Shown: positions 18,592 to 27,532, counted from the first letter of the stretch. The stretch: 64,000 nucleotides of DNA from Paraburkholderia aromaticivorans (GCF_012689525.1 NZ_CP051515.1:3286001-3350000), one strand, 5' to 3'. Numbers and translations are program-made. Notes: generated by a model not told the origin, from the sequence alone.

Positions 18592-19719
18592 GTGCCAGGC
18601 TTACTTCCCGATGTCGACCGCGAGGGACTCCTCGAATATTCAGTCGTTTACACCGACCGATCAATCAATCACATGTCGCAACTCTTTCAAGGAGTCGTAC
18701 GCGATATTTCCGACGCCCTGAAAAAAGTCTACAACGCAAAGTCGGCCGTTGTCGTCCCGGGCAGCGGGACTTTCGGCATGGAAGCCGTCGCCCGGCAGTT
18801 CGCGACGAACAGGAAGTGTTTGGTCATCCGCAATGGCTGGTTCAGTTTTCGCTGGTCGCAGATTTTCGACATGGGCGGCATTCCCTCTGAATCGATCGTG
18901 CTGAAGGCGCGACCGGTCGAACAAGGGAGACAGGCTGCGTATGCACCCCCACCGATCGAAGAAGTGGTCGCTGCGATCAGGGAAAACAAGCCGGATCTGG
19001 TCTTCGCGCCACATGTCGAAACCGCATCCGGGATCATGCTGCCGGACGCCTATTTGCGCGCGGTGGCCGACGCTGTGCACGCCGTCGGCGGCATGTTTGT
19101 ACTGGATTGCATTGCCTCCGGCACGGTCTGGGTCGACATGAAGGCGAGCGGTGTTGACGTCCTGATCAGCGCGCCGCAAAAGGGATGGAGCGCGTCACCG
19201 TGCTGCGGGCTGGTCATGCTTAGTCCGCTTGCCCGCGAAAGAATCGACGAAACTACTAGCACCAGTTTCGCTTGCGATCTCCGCAAATGGTTGCAGATCA
19301 TGGAAGCCTACGAGAACGGCGGGTTCGCGTACCACGCAACGATGCCCACGGACAGTCTCGCGACGCTGCGCGACGTCATGAAGGAAACCGAGGCATACGG
19401 CTTCGACAAAGTGAGAGCGGAGCAGCTTGAACTCGGCGCGCGCGTTCGCTCACTCCTGGGTGCCAGGGGTTTCAAAAGCGTGGCGGCCGAAGGTTTTCAG
19501 GCTCCGGGCGTCGTAGTCAGCTACACGGACGATGACGGCATACGATCCGGCAAGAAATTCGCCGATGCCGGCTTGCAGATCGCGCCTGGCGTTCCCCTTC
19601 AATGCGACGAGCCTGAAGACTTCAAGACCTTCCGCGTCGGATTATTTGGCCTGGACAAACTGCATGACGTCGAAGGCGCGGTCGCCAGGCTTGCCAAGGC
19701 GTTGGACAGTATTCTTTAA
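18592..19719 (+). CDS. Class V aminotransferase (alanine/serine-glyoxylate type)
   Basis: This 375-residue PLP enzyme starts at GTG 18592 with GGAGA upstream. It shows VVPGSGTFGMEAVARQF (phosphate-binding segment), HVETASGIMLPD, VDCIA-like LDCIASGTVWVDM (PLP-ring Asp) and SAPQKGWSASPCCGL with the Schiff-base Lys. The fold is that of serine-pyruvate/alanine-glyoxylate aminotransferases. No clear pathway neighbours: the integrase scar lies upstream and a DUF262 remnant downstream, so it may be a monocistronic gene at the edge of an accessory segment. Confidence 0.88.
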   Translation: MPGLLPDVDREGLLEYSVVYTDRSINHMSQLFQGVVRDISDALKKVYNAKSAVVVPGSGTFGMEAVARQFATNRKCLVIRNGWFSFRWSQIFDMGGIPSESIVLKARPVEQGRQAAYAPPPIEEVVAAIRENKPDLVFAPHVETASGIMLPDAYLRAVADAVHAVGGMFVLDCIASGTVWVDMKASGVDVLISAPQKGWSASPCCGLVMLSPLARERIDETTSTSFACDLRKWLQIMEAYENGGFAYHATMPTDSLATLRDVMKETEAYGFDKVRAEQLELGARVRSLLGARGFKSVAAEGFQAPGVVVSYTDDDGIRSGKKFADAGLQIAPGVPLQCDEPEDFKTFRVGLFGLDKLHDVEGAVARLAKALDSIL

Positions 19720-19849
19720 AGCGGTTGGGGATCGGCCTAAGGCCGCGCCCGGCGCTGTGGAGCGGGCTGATGCTGTGGCGACTGTCGCCGAGGTCAGTCG
19801 GAAAAGAGCGCCGAGGCGTAGGCCGGCGCGGTTTGCCGATTCGGCGTAA

Positions 19850-20336
19850 GGTCTTTTCACAACGGTTGAGCACGAAATCGACGTGCGCCTCAGCAAACTC
19901 CGGGCGACTAACCGCGCGCTCGATCTCGCAGTAGTTGGTCCAGATGTTCTGTTGCGAGGTGTCGCTGGAAAACGACGGCTGAAACATACCTGATCTCAGA
20001 TTCTCCAACTGAGCTCTCAGATGTTTATTTTGAAGCGCTGGCAGCCGGCGCTTGATCAGTGCATGCACGATCAGCAGCAGCGTGATGGTGCGCTGCTGTC
20101 CATCTACGATATTGTTTTTGTTCTCTTTATGATCGTGATGGAGCACCACCGTCCCCAACCAATAGGCTGATTTGGTGATGCTGCGCGATGTCGCAGAATA
20201 ACTGGGTCACGTGCAGCCGAGTCCACTTGTAAGGACGCTGGTACTGCGGAATGGCCAGTGTGCTATCGGCCAGTAAGTCGTGAACCTTCAGTACCTTTTT
20301 TGGAAGAGACTTCACTCCCTGGGTCGTGACGCTCAT
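19850..20336 (-). pseudogene. DUF262 (GmrSD-like) nuclease-family gene, frameshifted and truncated
   Basis: Starting at ATG 20336, the protein reads ...HDLLADSTLAIPQYQRPYKW, a DUF262 hallmark (IPxYQRxYxW). At about 20165 the frame is lost (missing base in ISxYWLG), and the next frame continues WLGTVVLHHDHKENKNNIVDGQQRTITLLL with the second hallmark DGQQR. It then ends abruptly after VDFVLNRCEKT near 19855, where foreign sequence joins. Intact relatives are several hundred residues longer and include type IV restriction and other anti-phage proteins. Non-functional as read, unless the frameshift is a sequencing error. Confidence 0.8.
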
Positions 20337-20444
20337 ACCCGTTACGTCCTCTAAATCAGAATGGAGCGCATCGCCGTCGCATCGCTTGCGGCCCGCCTGC
20401 CCCGCCGGAAAATCGCCAGCTTGTCGAAACGTGCTACTCCTATT

Positions 20445-21218
20445 TCAGCGGTACCGGGCAACCAGAGCACGGTAACGTACATCATCCCTCAAGCCGCTTA
20501 ATTCCGGGGCGCTGTCAAGAAAAGCAAACCCTCGATAACCTGACTTGAACGCATCACCAAGCCGACTGATGGCGGCATCATAGTCGCCGTCGTGTGCTGC
20601 GACTAACGCGAGCTGTGCCTGCGCGGCCCCGCCTCCAGTCGCGACTTTGTCCATGCCCACAGAAGGCGAAACGGTTGACTGACCAACGCGATAACGCGGA
20701 GCACCGGATATAACTTCGGGAGGTTCGGCACTCACGCTTTTCGGTTCGCGCCCTTTTACTTCCACGTCTGCCGACTGCTTACTCAACTCCGAAGCTTGCG
20801 TCGCGGAGGCGGACCCATTTGCCGAAGTCTCTGCAGCGTTAGCCAGCAGCGCCGATGCGTGAACGTCCTCGCCGACGCGACGATAGTAGATGGGTCCAAC
20901 AAGAGGTATCTTCAGATACATCCGGTCAGGGCCATCGAAGTAAAACGTAAGTCCGACGCCGTACGACAAATCGATCGTCACAGCATCCGTCTTTCCCGCA
21001 ATACCTTTGATCGGAAGGCTTGCCCCCGTATCGGGACTGACGATCTGCGTGCTGGACACTACGATATCAAGGCCAACCGGCAACTGCACGCTATCGAAAG
21101 CAACGCGTTCAGCGTGCCAGTGGCCGATGATCGACGGCCCGACGGATTTCGAACATCCGCAGACAATTGCTAACGCCGCGAACAGCGCGGCGCCTCGCCG
21201 ATAACCGGAGATGTTCAC
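20445..21218 (-). CDS. TPR-containing lipoprotein, last gene of caspase/tubulin cluster
   Basis: This 257-residue lipoprotein has a signal peptide with lipobox VCGC (Cys22). The middle part (about 25-115) is a small beta-rich region (IGHWHAER ... YGVGLTFYFDG ... IYYRRVGE). A Ser/Ala/Glu-rich linker follows. The C-terminal helical repeat ends LSGLRDDVRYRALVARYR, which closely parallels the end of the neighbouring zinc-ribbon protein (LDAIRNDPRFTALIKKYR). Its ATG overlaps that gene's TGA by four bases (ATGA), so the two are translationally coupled. Predicted outer-membrane or periplasm-facing. Function unknown. Confidence 0.82.
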   Translation of the reverse strand: MNISGYRRGAALFAALAIVCGCSKSVGPSIIGHWHAERVAFDSVQLPVGLDIVVSSTQIVSPDTGASLPIKGIAGKTDAVTIDLSYGVGLTFYFDGPDRMYLKIPLVGPIYYRRVGEDVHASALLANAAETSANGSASATQASELSKQSADVEVKGREPKSVSAEPPEVISGAPRYRVGQSTVSPSVGMDKVATGGGAAQAQLALVAAHDGDYDAAISRLGDAFKSGYRGFAFLDSAPELSGLRDDVRYRALVARYR

Positions 21219-21958
21219 GTCGTCGTACGATACTTTTTGATCAACGCCGTGAAGCGTGGGTCGTTCCGGATAGCGTCGAGATCGGGGTCCTTCTGCATCT
21301 CGTCGAAGTACGAGAATCCGTTCAGAAAACTGGCTTCCAGTTCCTTGAACGCGTCGTCTGTACGGCCTTGCTTCAGCCTCAGCACTGCCATGTTGTAGTA
21401 GACCAGCGACTGCTTCGGATCGCGAGCGGCAGCATCGCTCAGTTCTTTCTCGGCATCATCAAGCTTCCCCTGAGACATCTGGGCAATGGCGACCTTGACC
21501 ATCTCCTTGGCAGCCACCTGGTTGCTTGCCGACTCGGCGCCCGATGCGTCTCCGTTCGAGAGCTTTGCATCACTATCTTTGCGTTGGGCAGTGATATCCG
21601 CATCAGACGGGGAGATTCCAACGGATGCCGACTGTGGCGGCGCGCTCGCAGGTGCAGCCGCGGCCACGACGGCCGAAGCCGTAGCAGCCTGAGCTGACAC
21701 AACTGCATCGGGACTTGCGGAGTGCGACTTCTTGTAATACAAGCCACCGCTGACAGCGCCGATAATCACAACGACTGCCGCGCCAACACCCGCGGCGACC
21801 AGCTTCTTATTGGGCCCCGTTTTCGTTCCTGCAACCTCCGACACCAGCAAAGTCGAGCATTCGGGGCACTTCAAGTCTTCACCGGGCAAACGAACAAACA
21901 CTTCACGCGCATTCGCTCGGTCGCAGTCACCGACGGTGGGACATTTATAGTTTGGCAT
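21215..21958 (-). CDS. Zinc-ribbon, single-TM, TPR protein
   Basis: This 247-residue protein has four N-terminal cysteines (Cys6, Cys12, Cys31, Cys34; the latter in LKCPECSTLL) forming a probable zinc ribbon. One transmembrane helix (about 52-75, LVAAGVGAAVVVIIGAVSGG) and an Ala/Ser linker follow. The C-terminal TPR region (about 150-247) includes GKLDDAEKELSDAAARDPKQ and VYYNMAVLRLKQGRTDDAFK. With the ribbon in the cytoplasm, the TPR part would face the periplasm. It lies 32 bases after the tubulin-like gene and overlaps the next gene by ATGA. It could physically link the cytoplasmic filament protein to periplasmic partners; this is inference. Confidence 0.84.
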   Translation of the reverse strand: MPNYKCPTVGDCDRANAREVFVRLPGEDLKCPECSTLLVSEVAGTKTGPNKKLVAAGVGAAVVVIIGAVSGGLYYKKSHSASPDAVVSAQAATASAVVAAAAPASAPPQSASVGISPSDADITAQRKDSDAKLSNGDASGAESASNQVAAKEMVKVAIAQMSQGKLDDAEKELSDAAARDPKQSLVYYNMAVLRLKQGRTDDAFKELEASFLNGFSYFDEMQKDPDLDAIRNDPRFTALIKKYRTTT

Positions 21959-21990
21959 GGTTACACCTACGATTCAGTTAATGCAGACGG

Positions 21991-24900
21991 TTACTCAGCG
22001 ACTGCAGGCAGGCCAATGATTTCCCGCACCGGCTTCTGCATCGCGCTAATTGCCAGATATTCGGCGTCCTGGTCGTCCTCGCCCGCTTCGTTGAAGCGCG
22101 CAGTCGCGAAGTCGATGTACTCTTCGAAAAGCTTCTGCTTGTCATCCTTGTGTTTCAACTCAGCGTCGACCTTTCGGCTTACTTCGCGCTCGATCATGCC
22201 CTGCAACTCAGCAGAGTGATCCTCGTCGATAACCGACTGCCAGGTAGAACCACGCAGGACCTTGGACGCGGGAAGTCCATTGGCCTTATAGATGAAAGCC
22301 CACTCCTGCTCGCCTGTTGTCCTGTTCTGACGCTCCTTGATGAGGTTCATCAGACGGGCCACCAGCAGGACGGGTTTGCGCTTCGCTTGCGCGCTGACTT
22401 CGGCCGTCGACCGCGCATAAAGCGGAGGAAGTTTCTTTCCGTCACCCTGGCTGTGCAGAAGATGGGACTCGTTGAAGTCCGCGAGCAAGCCGTCGTAGTG
22501 CCGCTTCATCATAGCCAACGATTCGATGAACCGTACCGGCATCAACGAGGCGATTTTGAGTATCACAATCTCGTTCGACAGCTTTCCTGGCGCCACAACC
22601 GTATCGGACGCCGGATCTTTCTGTTCCTCGAACAGCTTCGTCAACGTCGCGTGGAAGTCTTTCTGGCTTTCGCACTCCGGCAGGAACACGGCAACCGTGT
22701 TCGATGTGCCGCGCGTTCCACCCGCGTTGTTGGCGACCGACCGATCGACCTCCGTCTTGTTGTACTGGATCATCGTCCCCGACTTCTCGTACAACTCGGA
22801 CACGAACGCCTTCAAGGCATTCGGGTTGGCATCGTATTGCTTCTGGAGTCGCTCAACGATATTGACCTGCAACACAGGCGTCAGACTCTTGGAAATTTCT
22901 GCGTGCGCCATTTCCACGATAGTTGCAGATGTCTGCGAAATCGTTGAAATGATCGCACCAAGAGAAATTCCGCGGACCAGCCTGTCGAACGAATCCACCT
23001 CCGTTCCTGCAAGATCGATCACGGACTGACGGACCTTCTGCGTACGTGTGACCTGACTCTGTTCGTCAACGATCACAGCCTTCATGATGCTGGCGATCGC
23101 GCCACGGTCAAAAATCCGCTGCTGATAGGCGGAATCGGCTCCCGCCAACCTTGCCGCCTGCTCGTCGTGCACCTTTTCAGTTGCCGCCGCGAGGGTCTGA
23201 TGCATGCCGTCGATGTGACCGCGCAGCGTCGTCAGTTCGTCCTTGATGAAGGGAATCAGGCTCACAGCGAACTTCTGACCTTCGTAGAGCGTACGGAGCG
23301 TGTAAAGGTCCTGGTGTCTTGCAGCAATGTCGGCGAACAACGCACCGCGTTTGTCCGTCAAGTGTTGACCGAAGAACCCCACCTTGTTGAACTGCGTCAG
23401 CAGTTCCTCAACGTTTTGCTGGACGACTGCCAGCGTTGCAGGCGCTTTCGTGATTTCTTCAGCGAGCACCGAGAGACGCTCATCGAGCAACGCAATGATC
23501 GCGTCAGTGAACTGGCGCAATTGCATCAGCGAATGCGTGCCAATTTTCCACCGTGCGAAAAGGTCTTTCTCGACCTGACGCGCGATGTGGCGGGCCATCT
23601 CAAGGCGAGCGTTACCCTTGATCTCATAGAACTTGCGCACGCCGCCGAGCTTTCGGTAGGTCTCGTCGAATACCTTGGCCAGTCGGGTATTCAATGCAGC
23701 TGCCCAGGTCGTCTGTTCAAGCGTCGGATCGTTGCGCACTTCGGGAGCCACGACGCTCACCACCTGCTTCCAGAATTCCTTCGCGGGTTTCCATCCGGCG
23801 TTCTTCGCATCGTCTTCGAGAATGCCAACCTCAAGCGTCAGGTGCTGGTCGCTGAGTAGCATGCTCTGCAAGGCATCGGGTTTCCTCGCCTCACTATTCC
23901 AGTCCTTCTGAACCGGTTCGTTTGCGTAACCCTCACCCTGACGGAAGTTATTGAACATCAACTGACGAGTTGCCTGTTCGGCGAAACCGTACGCCAGATA
24001 CTCCTTGATCTCCTGCTCCGGAACAACGATCCGCTCGACGCCGAACGACAGAAACAGCTTGGCACGCGCCTTTCCGTCTTCTTCACTTTCGAAGTTCTTG
24101 ATGTCGTTCTCGCCCTTTTCGGCACGCCCAAGACCTTCCCACTCCTTGTTCAGGGTTTTCTGGAAAATGAACTCGCCAACGATACGGGGAAGCTCGCTAT
24201 CGACGTCGAACTGGATGTTGTTCTGATTGAGGTTGCTGACCAGATAGCAACCATTGAAATAGACGTCATGCGCCATAGGCGACCCGTCCAGCAGGTTCGC
24301 CGGATGATATTTGCCTACAGCCATTGCATTCAGCTCGGCCAGGGCCGCGTATCCGTTCGCGTAATACGGCGAGACGCCAGCCACGTCACGCACACGCCGC
24401 GAATCCTTCTCGGGAAGCAGTGCGTACACGAGGATCCGATGCTGCTCGGGATTGGGATACTTGTTGCGGAGCAGAGCGATTGCGTCCACCACCGACCCAC
24501 TTCCCGTCCCGCCAGCGAGGCCGCAGACTACGTGGATGACTGCACCAGCACGTCCAGGACCTTGTTGCAACACGCGCATCCGGTCTTCAACGGCCTTCAC
24601 GAATTGCGGCGCATTCTGTGCAAAGACAACACGACCGAGCTTGCGTCGTTGCGCAGCTCCAGCCGTAGTAGCCTGCAACACGTCGAAAATGCCACGCGGC
24701 TCGATCCAGTCTCGCAGTCCCGGAAATGACGCAGGGTCGTCAAGGGCAGCACGAACGCTGCTCGCCGTGTTGATGATGTATTGGCTGCGGGCGAGGTCGA
24801 TCTCCTTGCCCAAGACCTTCCACTCGTCGTGCTTGTCGATTTCGTCGCTCGACGTATCGACGTACAGGTACTCAAACTGCGCCGCCGACGGGCTGTTCCC

Positions 24901-24996
24901 CTGCGCGTCCTTATTTCGCTCGATCGTCTTACGCAGATGGCGGATGATTTTGCCGCCCGATCCGCCCAGGCCGATAATCAGATGGTTATGTTCCAT
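21991..24996 (-). CDS. Large tubulin/FtsZ-like GTPase (Tubulin_2-type)
   Basis: This 1001-residue cytoplasmic protein has a GTPase domain at its N-terminus. The T1 loop is IGLGGSGGKI (8-17), there is a VDTSSDEID acidic loop (46-54), and the tubulin/FtsZ signature is CGLAGGTGSGSVVDA (158-172), followed by LVYALLPEK and LVSNLNQNN strands. After about 300 residues it continues as a long, largely helical C-terminal extension with no recognised enzyme motif. The length is about 2.5 times FtsZ, so it is not the cell-division protein; it resembles the large tubulin-like family called Tubulin_2. The catalytic T7 loop (NxDxxD) was not located. It is the fourth gene of the minus-strand cluster. Confidence 0.86.
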   Translation of the reverse strand: MEHNHLIIGLGGSGGKIIRHLRKTIERNKDAQGNSPSAAQFEYLYVDTSSDEIDKHDEWKVLGKEIDLARSQYIINTASSVRAALDDPASFPGLRDWIEPRGIFDVLQATTAGAAQRRKLGRVVFAQNAPQFVKAVEDRMRVLQQGPGRAGAVIHVVCGLAGGTGSGSVVDAIALLRNKYPNPEQHRILVYALLPEKDSRRVRDVAGVSPYYANGYAALAELNAMAVGKYHPANLLDGSPMAHDVYFNGCYLVSNLNQNNIQFDVDSELPRIVGEFIFQKTLNKEWEGLGRAEKGENDIKNFESEEDGKARAKLFLSFGVERIVVPEQEIKEYLAYGFAEQATRQLMFNNFRQGEGYANEPVQKDWNSEARKPDALQSMLLSDQHLTLEVGILEDDAKNAGWKPAKEFWKQVVSVVAPEVRNDPTLEQTTWAAALNTRLAKVFDETYRKLGGVRKFYEIKGNARLEMARHIARQVEKDLFARWKIGTHSLMQLRQFTDAIIALLDERLSVLAEEITKAPATLAVVQQNVEELLTQFNKVGFFGQHLTDKRGALFADIAARHQDLYTLRTLYEGQKFAVSLIPFIKDELTTLRGHIDGMHQTLAAATEKVHDEQAARLAGADSAYQQRIFDRGAIASIMKAVIVDEQSQVTRTQKVRQSVIDLAGTEVDSFDRLVRGISLGAIISTISQTSATIVEMAHAEISKSLTPVLQVNIVERLQKQYDANPNALKAFVSELYEKSGTMIQYNKTEVDRSVANNAGGTRGTSNTVAVFLPECESQKDFHATLTKLFEEQKDPASDTVVAPGKLSNEIVILKIASLMPVRFIESLAMMKRHYDGLLADFNESHLLHSQGDGKKLPPLYARSTAEVSAQAKRKPVLLVARLMNLIKERQNRTTGEQEWAFIYKANGLPASKVLRGSTWQSVIDEDHSAELQGMIEREVSRKVDAELKHKDDKQKLFEEYIDFATARFNEAGEDDQDAEYLAISAMQKPVREIIGLPAVAE

Positions 24997-25060
24997 GTCT
25001 TTCGTATCTCAGTATCTCAGTGCAATTCGCGGAGGCATATTCCTCGAGCAAATCCGGGTG

Positions 25061-26047
25061 TTACTGGTGCGCGAGGTTGATTTTCAGAAACAGCGCCGAA
25101 TCAGTCTTGGTGGTGTTCTTCACAACATATGAAGCAACCTGCTGGCCGGGTGCCGGAGACTGGTCATCGCTAAAGACGATTCCCTTCGATGCATAGGCGG
25201 ACGAATCTGCCTGCGCGACTTTCGGAGCACAGCCGGCAGGCGAGTCGGGAGCGAAATTGATACCCTTCGAGGCAAAATCCGACGACACACTGGCCAACTG
25301 CATTGGAGCTGCATCCGAAGCAACGGGTCCGGCTGATGCTGTAAGCGACGTATCCGTAGTAGCCGGTGAGTCCGACGTGGAAGCAGCCGCTACGACCGGA
25401 GCAGCGGGACAAGATCCGGAATCTGCCGTTTTCTGCATTGGGCTCGTCACCAGGTCGGGTGCCACTGTTCGCACGCGACGCGTGATGTCGTCGTGCGCGC
25501 GCTCAGGCGACAGATACACCATCAGCTTTTCCATGCCTGGCTTGTCGTCAAACTGGAACGCGCCTTTCGCAGGGAAGAAGACCACCCCCATGGCATCCAC
25601 GAAGTTATCCTGGGAAGGTTGCGGATAAATTTGCGTAATCGTGCCGTCCGGCGCTTCGTTAAGGATATAGACGTAGGACGGACGGTTCACCTTCACGCCG
25701 AGTTGAAACTTTTCGCCGCTGTGAAAAACGCGGCGGGTCAGGACATCATGCGTCGTCCCATCCTGATCTTTGAGCCTGACGAAGTAGCTGGCGCCCAGTT
25801 GCGAAGACGGGCGCTTCTTCTTTTGCGCCACCTTCACGACCGCCGCTGCCGGGGTCGTCGCTGCGGTCGAGGAGGCGTTAGCCGAGGCCACTGCGGTGTC
25901 AAGCGTGCTATCACCAGCCTTCGCTGTGCTAACCGCGACGACTGAGTCGTTCGCTGAGAAGAAAAGAGACTTGGCGGTGTAGGCTTCCTCGGCAAACGCA
26001 TGCGTGGCCATCGCAGCGACGGTCAGTGCGATCAACGGATATCGCAT
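25061..26047 (-). CDS. Exported DUF4384 protein with repeated SKGI motif
   Basis: This 328-residue protein starts at ATG 26047 with GGAGAG upstream; a much longer in-frame ORF reaches 26863 but overlaps the caspase gene and lacks coding character. The signal peptide is cleaved near AFA|EEA (residue 19/20). The DUF4384 domain spans about 85-190 (YFVRLKDQDG ... GEKFQLGVKVNRPSYVYILN ... GTITQIYPQP). DUF4384 often accompanies C14 caspase domains. Three copies of a motif occur: AYTAKSLFFSAND (22-34), DFASKGINFAPDS (257-269) and AYASKGIVFSDDQ (284-296). A fourth copy is in the adjacent caspase. 43 bases separate the genes. Confidence 0.85.
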   Translation of the reverse strand: MRYPLIALTVAAMATHAFAEEAYTAKSLFFSANDSVVAVSTAKAGDSTLDTAVASANASSTAATTPAAAVVKVAQKKKRPSSQLGASYFVRLKDQDGTTHDVLTRRVFHSGEKFQLGVKVNRPSYVYILNEAPDGTITQIYPQPSQDNFVDAMGVVFFPAKGAFQFDDKPGMEKLMVYLSPERAHDDITRRVRTVAPDLVTSPMQKTADSGSCPAAPVVAAASTSDSPATTDTSLTASAGPVASDAAPMQLASVSSDFASKGINFAPDSPAGCAPKVAQADSSAYASKGIVFSDDQSPAPGQQVASYVVKNTTKTDSALFLKINLAHQ

Positions 26048-26090
26048 GTTTTCTCTCCTGTATCTTGAATTTTGAAACCGGTGTCGCCTA

Positions 26091-27416
26091 TCAGTTGACG
26101 GCGTTCTGGTCATCCGGGATTGTTGAGAACTGGCGAGGATTCTGGCTCTCCGTGCCCTTCGATGCCTCGATTGCCTTGCGAGACGTAAAGTCCTGCGCTT
26201 GACGGAAGGCGGGCCCCAACTTGCCGCCATCTGTTTTGAGGTAGGCAAACAGTGACTGGGTGAAGAAAGAACCGTTAAGAGGCTGCCCGCCGACCGGATT
26301 GACGAACGTGTGACCCGCTGACGGCCCCCATGAGCGTTGGTTTGGGCTCGTTGCAGTAATAATGGTGTAGCCGTTACGATTTCTGTCGATAACAGTTCGT
26401 ACCGGTTTGCTTTGGCTGCCACCGGCTTGCTCGCCGGAGTCACCAGCAAATTGAATTCCTTTGGAAGTGAAAGCCGAGGTTGTCCACGATGCGAGTGAAA
26501 TGCCCGCTTTCTCAGCCGTACCCCCGTTGGTCTTGACGATGTACTCCGTGCTCTCGTCTTTGACATCGTCGAGCATGTCGCCGCTGTAGCAAGTGTCAAT
26601 AACGACACGCGTTGTATGGCTCGGTCGACGCGCGACGTTCTGTACCAGCGTATCGGGCACTGAATGGCTTTGCACGTAGAGTTTGATTTCCGTCGTGTCC
26701 CCCATCGCCATCGTCTTTTGATTGACCGAGTCGTATGCAATGATGGACATCTTGCGCTGGTCTGCACCTCCCGGAGTCGGCACGGGCTCGGTCCCGTGAC
26801 TGGAGATGTAGATGAAAACGTCATCGTTCGGCCCCACTGTGCGGTCGAGCGTGTTGAGCGCATTCTCTATGTTCGCCTTTGTCGCATGCTCGTCTAGCAG
26901 TGTCGTGACGTTATAGCCCGCGCGTTTAAGGTAATCCTGAACGACGATGGCATCGTCTCGCCCCTGAATCTCCGGGATGTAGGGATCGGCAAAACGATTC
27001 AGGCCAACGACGATCGCTCGCTTGACGGGCGCTTGCGAACGCACTCCACCATCGCGCGCAAATGCTTCGAGCGCCTTTCCGGCCGCAGTTTCCCAACGCT
27101 TCTGCTTGATGTTCTGCGGGTAAATAGGCGATGTCGACTTCATGCCAACGATCGACTGCACGATCGTGAATGCCGTGTCGACGTCGTCCTCGTTCTGGTA
27201 GCTTCCGACAAGCTGCATTCTGCCGGTGCTGTCCCGCACAACCGAGGCCTGGTTGAGCCCATGCGCGTGGAACTTGTCTTTGATGCGGTCAACCAGACTC
27301 TGCGGAACGCTATACGAGTGATAGGTGTTCTGATAGCCTGGCAAACTGCTTGCCGCGCATGCGGATAGCAAAGCAGCCCCTACCAGGATCAGAGCGCGCT
27401 GGACGTACATTTTCAT
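26091..27416 (-). CDS. Caspase-like (C14) lipoprotein with BON-like domain
   Basis: This 441-residue protein begins with a lipoprotein signal and lipobox LSAC (Cys20, followed by Ala, so probably not retained in the inner membrane). Residues about 37-100 look like a BON domain (LVDRIKDKFHAHGLNQASVV ... LVGSYQNEDDVDTA). The caspase fold starts at KRAIVVGLNRF (132-142), with catalytic His207 in YISSHG and Cys276 in VIDTCYSGD. Between Cys276 and the next core strand (YTIITATSPNQ, 350-360) lies a linker with AFTSKGIQFAGDS (315-327). Its predicted periplasmic side location is unusual for a caspase homologue. Cleaves after Lys or Arg by family analogy. Confidence 0.9.
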   Translation of the reverse strand: MKMYVQRALILVGAALLSACAASSLPGYQNTYHSYSVPQSLVDRIKDKFHAHGLNQASVVRDSTGRMQLVGSYQNEDDVDTAFTIVQSIVGMKSTSPIYPQNIKQKRWETAAGKALEAFARDGGVRSQAPVKRAIVVGLNRFADPYIPEIQGRDDAIVVQDYLKRAGYNVTTLLDEHATKANIENALNTLDRTVGPNDDVFIYISSHGTEPVPTPGGADQRKMSIIAYDSVNQKTMAMGDTTEIKLYVQSHSVPDTLVQNVARRPSHTTRVVIDTCYSGDMLDDVKDESTEYIVKTNGGTAEKAGISLASWTTSAFTSKGIQFAGDSGEQAGGSQSKPVRTVIDRNRNGYTIITATSPNQRSWGPSAGHTFVNPVGGQPLNGSFFTQSLFAYLKTDGGKLGPAFRQAQDFTSRKAIEASKGTESQNPRQFSTIPDDQNAVN

Positions 27417-27532
27417 CGGTTAGGGACGATTGGTTGACCTGCAGGGTGCTGTGGTCGGAATGAAGACAGAGTTGGCACTGGCGGCCCGTACACTCTTGCC
27501 CGGTGTCCAAAGGACCTCCGGGCTCCACGCCG

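Noticed and set aside
25061..26863. 600-codon minus frame covering the DUF4384 gene and part of the caspase gene
   Set aside because: N-terminal 272 codons overlap the caspase gene in another frame and lack a signal peptide; the signal peptide and RBS at 26047 define the real start.
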